Shown: piece after piece, positions 59,644-64,000 of the stretch | How positions within the stretch are numbered: the stretch's first letter is position 1 | Layout of the letters: the number at the start of each line of letters is the position of its first letter | Source of the DNA: Ailurus styani | Lineage: Eukaryota > Chordata > Mammalia > Carnivora > Ailuridae | NCBI GenBank assembly: GCA_002007465.1 | Contig: LNAC01000764.1 | Coordinates: forward strand, 620,001-684,000 | Direction of reading: 5' to 3' | Length of the DNA stretch: 64,000 nt | Position numbers and translations under genes: made by a program | The notes under the pieces: model-generated | Databases searched by the model: none | Told to the model about the DNA's origin: nothing | The model's input: the letters and a program-made list of their open reading frames with translations, nothing else

Positions 59644-59847
59644 TTTTTTTTAAGATTTTATTTATTCATTTGACAGAGAGAGAGAGAGGTTACAAGTAGG
59701 CAGAGAGGCAGGCAGAGAGAGAGGAGAGAGGAGGAAGCAGGCTCCCCGCTGAGCAGAGAGCCCGATGTGGGCCTTGATCCCAGGACTCTGGGATCATGAC
59801 CTGAGCCGAAGGCAGCGGCTTTAACCCACTGAGCCACCCAAGCGCCC
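59644..59847 (-). mobile_element. Full-length can-SINE, young
   Basis: A minus-strand copy closely matching those at 5.6 and 10.5 kb. The target-site duplication is gaggtggtgcttttt, 15 bp, at 59629-59643 and 59848-59862. Its 71-codon ORF is the SINE head translated. Confidence 0.96.
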
Positions 59848-59864
59848 GAGGTGGTGCTTTTTAA

Positions 59865-60185
59865 CACTGCCATATTTCCTTTAAGTTGTGCACTAATACT
59901 ATACTTCCAAGGCTCTTAAAGGTCATTCTTCCATGATAATGTTAATTATAATAAACAAAACTATAACCTTGGGTTAAAAACACAGTAATCAAATAACTTT
60001 ATGTTGTGAAGATAACACATAGAGTCTATGAAAGTGCTGTTTGTTAAACCCAATGAGATTCACTTAGGAAAGAAACTAAATATGCTTCCTTATCAGGCGG
60101 CAGTTTGGTTTCTCACTGATGCATGTTAGGAAAAGACATGATGATGTTTGGCACAGAAGAAGTAAGTGCAGCTATAATCACACAG
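59865..60185. other. Unique noncoding DNA
   Basis: Nothing recognised. Confidence 0.45.
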
Positions 60186-60214
60186 ACACAGTGCAATTGG
60201 TGTACACGTTAATA

Positions 60215-60297
60215 CAGGAGACACAATAAATTTCTGTTGTTTGAGTCACCCAGTTTGGGGTACTTTATTATGGCAACCTTAGCAAATTATAACAGGT
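60215..60297 (+). repeat. MLT1-like LTR 3' end fragment
   Basis: 'aataaatttctgttgtttga', 'gtcacccagtttggggtact' and 'ttattatggcaaccttagca' correspond to the last part of an MLT1-type LTR. Confidence 0.6.
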
Positions 60298-60529
60298 ACC
60301 ATGCTTAATTTAAGACTTACTGCACAGTAAATTCAAATATACATTAGAGGTGTTAGGATTTGAGTCTGTCACTGGTGAGCTGCTCTACAAATCCACATTC
60401 ACTAGGCAAAAGATTTTTGCTTGAACTGAAACTTTATTATGGGACAGTCTACTGTTTGCTGCCACCAACACATGCAGCTGATGCAGAAGCCCAGGTGATA
60501 AGGTCCAGGGCCTCCACTAAAAGTGAGCG

Positions 60530-60652
60530 AGCCATCATTTAGTAGATCTGAAATTCCTGATCTACAGAAACTGTGAGATAGTAAATGATCATTATTTCAA
60601 ATCACTAGATTTGGGGTTAACATATTGCACAGAAATATATAACTAATACGAC
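60530..60652 (+). repeat. MaLR-type LTR 3' end fragment (tentative)
   Basis: 'cagaaactgtgagatagtaa', 'ttcaaatcactagatttggg' and 'atatataactaatacga' resemble the 3' end of another old LTR. A 60-codon ORF upstream is not supported. Confidence 0.45.
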
Positions 60653-60654
60653 TT

Positions 60655-61680
60655 TTTGGTATTAATTTTCCCTTTCTATTGAGAGAAACCTTATTTATTA
60701 TTCAGGTGACAATCTTTAGTGGCTAAAACACACTCCCCAGCTCTGTCCAAGTAGAATTGGCACTCTGAGCGCAATTGAGGCAACAAACTGCAAGCAGAAA
60801 CTTGCAGAGAATGTCTAGGAATGTTTTGCTCTCCAGATAAATGTGTCTTCTTTCATCCCACCTTGAATGTTGGTGTGATGGCTACAGCTACATCGACCAC
60901 CTTACCACCGCGAGGGAAAGGTCAAGAAAATCATATTGATGTTGGCTGTCATGTCAATGAGGTAACACCAGAATTACCTGCTTTGGGGCTTGCTATATGA
61001 TGGAAAAAAATCATTTTTAAGTTGGTTTCTCTGTGACCAATAACTAGAATACAGTCTTTGATAAAAGCTACTTCTATATCTTACGTCATTTGGGGAGTTC
61101 TGTCAATAGCTTTTCTGTTTTAATTCTCAGAAAATATTTTCATTCACTGTCATGAAAGATATTACTAACTTAATTTTAAACATTTAAAACCAGAGATTTT
61201 GCATATAATATTCCCATTCATATTATTAGTATAAATAAAAAAGAACTATCAGAAGGGGAAAAATGTAAGTGATAAAAGGAATGAAAAAAGAGGAAAAAAG
61301 GGGAAAAGAAGGCGGACAAGATAAAAAGATGCAGAGATCTGGTAAAGAGATAATGATACAGGGGGAAAATACATTTTTTTAAGCCTGTGGAGAGAAATTG
61401 GTGTGAAGATAGTTAAAAGAACTTAAACATTAAAGTGTAAAAACATTTGTTGTCCCCTTCTAGATGTCAAGTAGTTTTTAAATATCATGTGCAAAGACAT
61501 TTTTATAAGGATTAATTTTCTTCCTAGTGTTTGAACTTTGACATTAAGCAATGAAAGCCTAAACTTGAGATGTTTTTGATAACTGTCTTTCCTGAAAACA
61601 AGATATGAGGTGATAATGAATTGAACCTTTGAAAACACAAACTGAGTTTGCAGGTTTTGGTTATTTTATGGGTTACAGAC
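60655..61680. other. Unique noncoding DNA
   Basis: A purine-rich patch lies near 61240-61330. No gene or repeat family recognised. Confidence 0.45.
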
Positions 61681-61683
61681 CAA

Positions 61684-61685
<2 letters not shown>

Positions 61686-61721
<36 letters not shown>
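61686..61721. repeat. (CA)n microsatellite
   Basis: Eighteen uninterrupted CA/AC units. Confidence 0.97.
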
Positions 61722-61723
<2 letters not shown>

Positions 61724-61847
61724 AAAAAACACACCAAAAAACACAATTACTTACTCTACAGAGATCGAATGGAGATGGGATAAATATTCCCTCCCCCCCG
61801 CCCCGCAAAAAAAAAAAATCTGAGTTAATGGTTGGCATAAAGGTTTG

Positions 61848-61851
61848 TTGT

Positions 61852-61901
<50 letters not shown>
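61848..61901. repeat. (TG)n microsatellite
   Basis: About 26 TG units with one A interruption near 61856. It faces the (CA)n array 126 bases upstream. Confidence 0.97.
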
Positions 61902-61903
<2 letters not shown>

Positions 61904-62068
61904 ACATTCATATAAAATAAATCGCACACAGATTACCAAAAGGGAAGAAAATTACAAATCAAAATTTCTAAAGCTCTTTATATACCGTTTGTGGAAATAA
62001 TATCCTTTGGAATATTTTCCTGTTAAAAAAATTACCAACTTTATACTTCCAGGAAAACCAACAGACAT

Positions 62069-62263
62069 CAGGGGTGCCTGGGTGGCTCAGCGAGTTAAAG
62101 CCTCTGCCTTCGGCTCAGGTCATGATCTCAGGGTCCTGGGATCAAGCCCTGCATCAGGCTCTGCTCAGCAGGGAGCCTGCTTCTCTCTCTCCCTCTACCT
62201 GCTTCTCTGCCTACTTGTGATCTCTCTCTCTCTCTGTCAAATAAATAAATAAAATCTTAAAAA
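62069..62263 (+). mobile_element. Full-length can-SINE
   Basis: A sense copy with head 'ggtgcctgggtggctcagcg', a B-box-like region, a CT tract and 'aaataaataaataaaatctt'. The target-site duplication is 15 bp with one mismatch (aaaaccaacagacat at 62054-62068, aaaaccaatagacat at 62264-62278). Confidence 0.95.
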
Positions 62264-62339
62264 AAAACCAATAGACATGTTTAAAGTTTCATTTCAAGTG
62301 GGTGTTTTTATTAATTTCAACCTTGGTAAATATTAAAAT

Positions 62340-62572
62340 ATTGTATGGCTCTAGAGTCATCCTTTTTGAGTTGAGTCCCAGATCTACTACAAGGTTGTAT
62401 CGCGTCCAGCAAAGACCTGCCTTCATTGGGCCTTGGTTTCTTTCTACATAAAATGGGGGAAAGAATAATACCTACCTTATGGGGTATTGTGAAAAGTAGG
62501 CAAGTAAATTCATGTATTTAGAATATGTCTGGAACATGGTCAGTAATCAGTGCATCTATCTATTACTTTGTG
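62340..62572 (+). repeat. MIR SINE, nearly complete
   Basis: 'tgtatggctctagagtcatc', 'cattgggccttggtttcttt', 'ataaaatgggggaaagaata', 'ctaccttatggggtattgtg' and 'gaacatggtcagtaatcagt' follow MIR from near the 5' end to the 3' end. Confidence 0.75.
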
Positions 62573-62879
62573 ACTATAGACCTAATAATATATCTGGAAG
62601 TGAGTGTCACCTATAATTTTTTGTCAAATAAGTAGAAAAATCAGAGTGAAAATGTAGGAATTAATCACAAATTGTGAATCCATAAAAGATATTTGAACCT
62701 CAGGATCAAACACATGCAAACAACCAGTTTTCAGACTTATATTTTAGGGCTTAACTTTTATTTTTTTACAAAATTGGAAAAAGAAATCCTAAAATCAGGA
62801 TAAACCATAGCCAATTTCACCACCTTCCTCTCCAAAGTCTCCTCTTTGAAGATGTGTATATTGTTTTAAATAGTTTTTC

Positions 62880-63290
62880 TTACTTTTTTAATGATACAAA
62901 TAATACACGTTCACTATGGACGAAGACACAAAATAGTATTAAATAGACAAATACATATTACCTACATATTCACTGTCAGAGATCAACATTGTCAATTTGC
63001 TGTGTGCCCTTTCAGACCATATTTTATGAATCTTTAACAATCTAAATAATTACTATATATTTTATACAAAACTGGATAACACTATTCATGCTATTTACAA
63101 TCTGATTCTTTTATTTATAATCATACAAAATTATTTCATGTCAAAAAGCAATTTTTAAAGTATTACTTTCAATGGCTAGTTCTTATGAACTTTTCAAAAT
63201 TCCCTTATACCTAAATTTAGATATTTAAATAGTTTCTGGGTTTTTTCTCTTATAAACAATGCTGATTGTTTCTTGTAGCTAATAGTTTTG
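62880..63290 (-). repeat. Possible antisense L1M 3'-end relic
   Basis: 'aataatacacgttcactatg', 'cagagatcaacattgtcaat', 'gtgccctttcagaccatatt' and 'cttataaacaatgctga' resemble antisense old L1 3' sequence. Diverged. Confidence 0.45.
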
Positions 63291-63294
63291 CATA

Positions 63295-64000
63295 TGCTTG
63301 AGATTAGTTGATAAAACTAAAAGGTTTTAGGCTTTTGACACACAACAGATCTGTACTCCAAAAATGCTATACAGCATGTGCTATGTTTTGGGTGCTTCTA
63401 ATGGGTCTGTAGAGGCATCTAGAAAGTGACCTCAAATCAGGTGAGGGTGTAAGATTGCACCAAATGGTGATTTTTCTTTTTTAAAAACAGCTAAGAAGTT
63501 AAGTAGAACCCAGAATGATTTGGAACACTTTGCTTCCGATGTAAACCCAATGTCTTGATCATGTGTAGTATAGGACCAAGAACTAAAAAAGTTAAAACTG
63601 AAAGCCTGTCTGTCAGACATTTAAAAATGATATATCATTGTTCTGGCTTAAAGCAAGAAAATTGTATGAATAATTCATCCCTCCCCCAACAACAACAACA
63701 AAATGTTTTTACACTTTTAAATAGGTGTTAAAATAGGAATTGTTTTACTGGAAGTAAATAACTGGAGTGTAAATTTCTATTCCTGCTGAGACAGAAAAGG
63801 TTCTACATCACAGCTGGGTTAGGAAATAAGATGTACTACCAGAAAATATTCTATAGGAATGACCTCTTTGTTTTAAAAAGCTCAAAGAAAACCTTCAGCA
63901 GACAACCAACCAGTTCCATTTAATATTTATGATACATGAAGGATGAACACCATGTGTCAGATTATTCCTTTCCTAACTACACTGAGAGAAGGTTTCTGAT
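63295..64000. other. Unique noncoding DNA at window end
   Basis: One 62-codon minus-strand ORF (63432-63620) has no signature. Nothing else recognised. Confidence 0.45.

Noticed and set aside
61524..61939. Cys-Val and His-Thr repeat ORFs on both strands
   Set aside because: Translations of the CA and TG arrays.

Overview
This window looks like nuclear DNA from a carnivore mammal, most likely a musteloid or mustelid (ferret, mink, marten, badger or otter type). The main evidence is about fifteen tRNA-Lys-derived can-SINEs. The younger ones carry a body ending in a 'gcctacttgt' segment, a CT-rich tract and 'caaataaataaataaaatctt'. Several L1 3' ends also have the lineage-specific tail 'gattcacagacctgtacccc'. 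The species call rests on memory of these families and is an inference; no search was run.

I find no protein-coding gene, tRNA, rRNA or recognisable ncRNA. The only long ORF with a real protein signature is a 5'-truncated L1 ORF2 (reverse transcriptase with a FADD motif). All other ORFs are short, lack family signatures, or come from SINEs and microsatellites. The window is therefore intergenic (a gene desert) or lies inside a very large intron. Sequence alone does not separate these.

Layout. 0-13 kb: mostly unique AT-rich DNA with one L1 tail (4.6 kb), SINEs at 5.6 and 10.5 kb, L2 and L1M remnants at 8.2-9 kb, and two candidate conserved noncoding blocks (9.9-10.3 and 11.2-11.6 kb). 13-30 kb: microsatellites, SINEs, a 130-bp pure homopurine tract at 18.0-18.2 kb, MaLR-type LTR, hAT-type, MER5A-like, MIR and L2 relics. 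30.2-34.6 kb: repeat-poor. 34.6-40.0 kb: two divergently oriented L2 elements. The left one is split by a SINE. The right one is split by a young L1 that itself contains a 905-base assembly gap. 40-53 kb: old repeats, SINEs and microsatellites. 53.2-54.2 kb: a MIR split by an old SINE, then a 117-bp direct repeat around a young SINE with a single N, which reads as an unmerged contig join at a heterozygous SINE insertion. 54-64 kb: MIR, L1M and MLT1-type relics, two more SINEs, and a facing (CA)n/(TG)n pair at 61.7-61.9 kb.

The best-supported observations are target-site duplications for most of the young insertions, the nested insertions, and the assembly anomaly. I found no sign of a new gene system. 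The most biologically interesting but unproven elements are the candidate conserved noncoding blocks.
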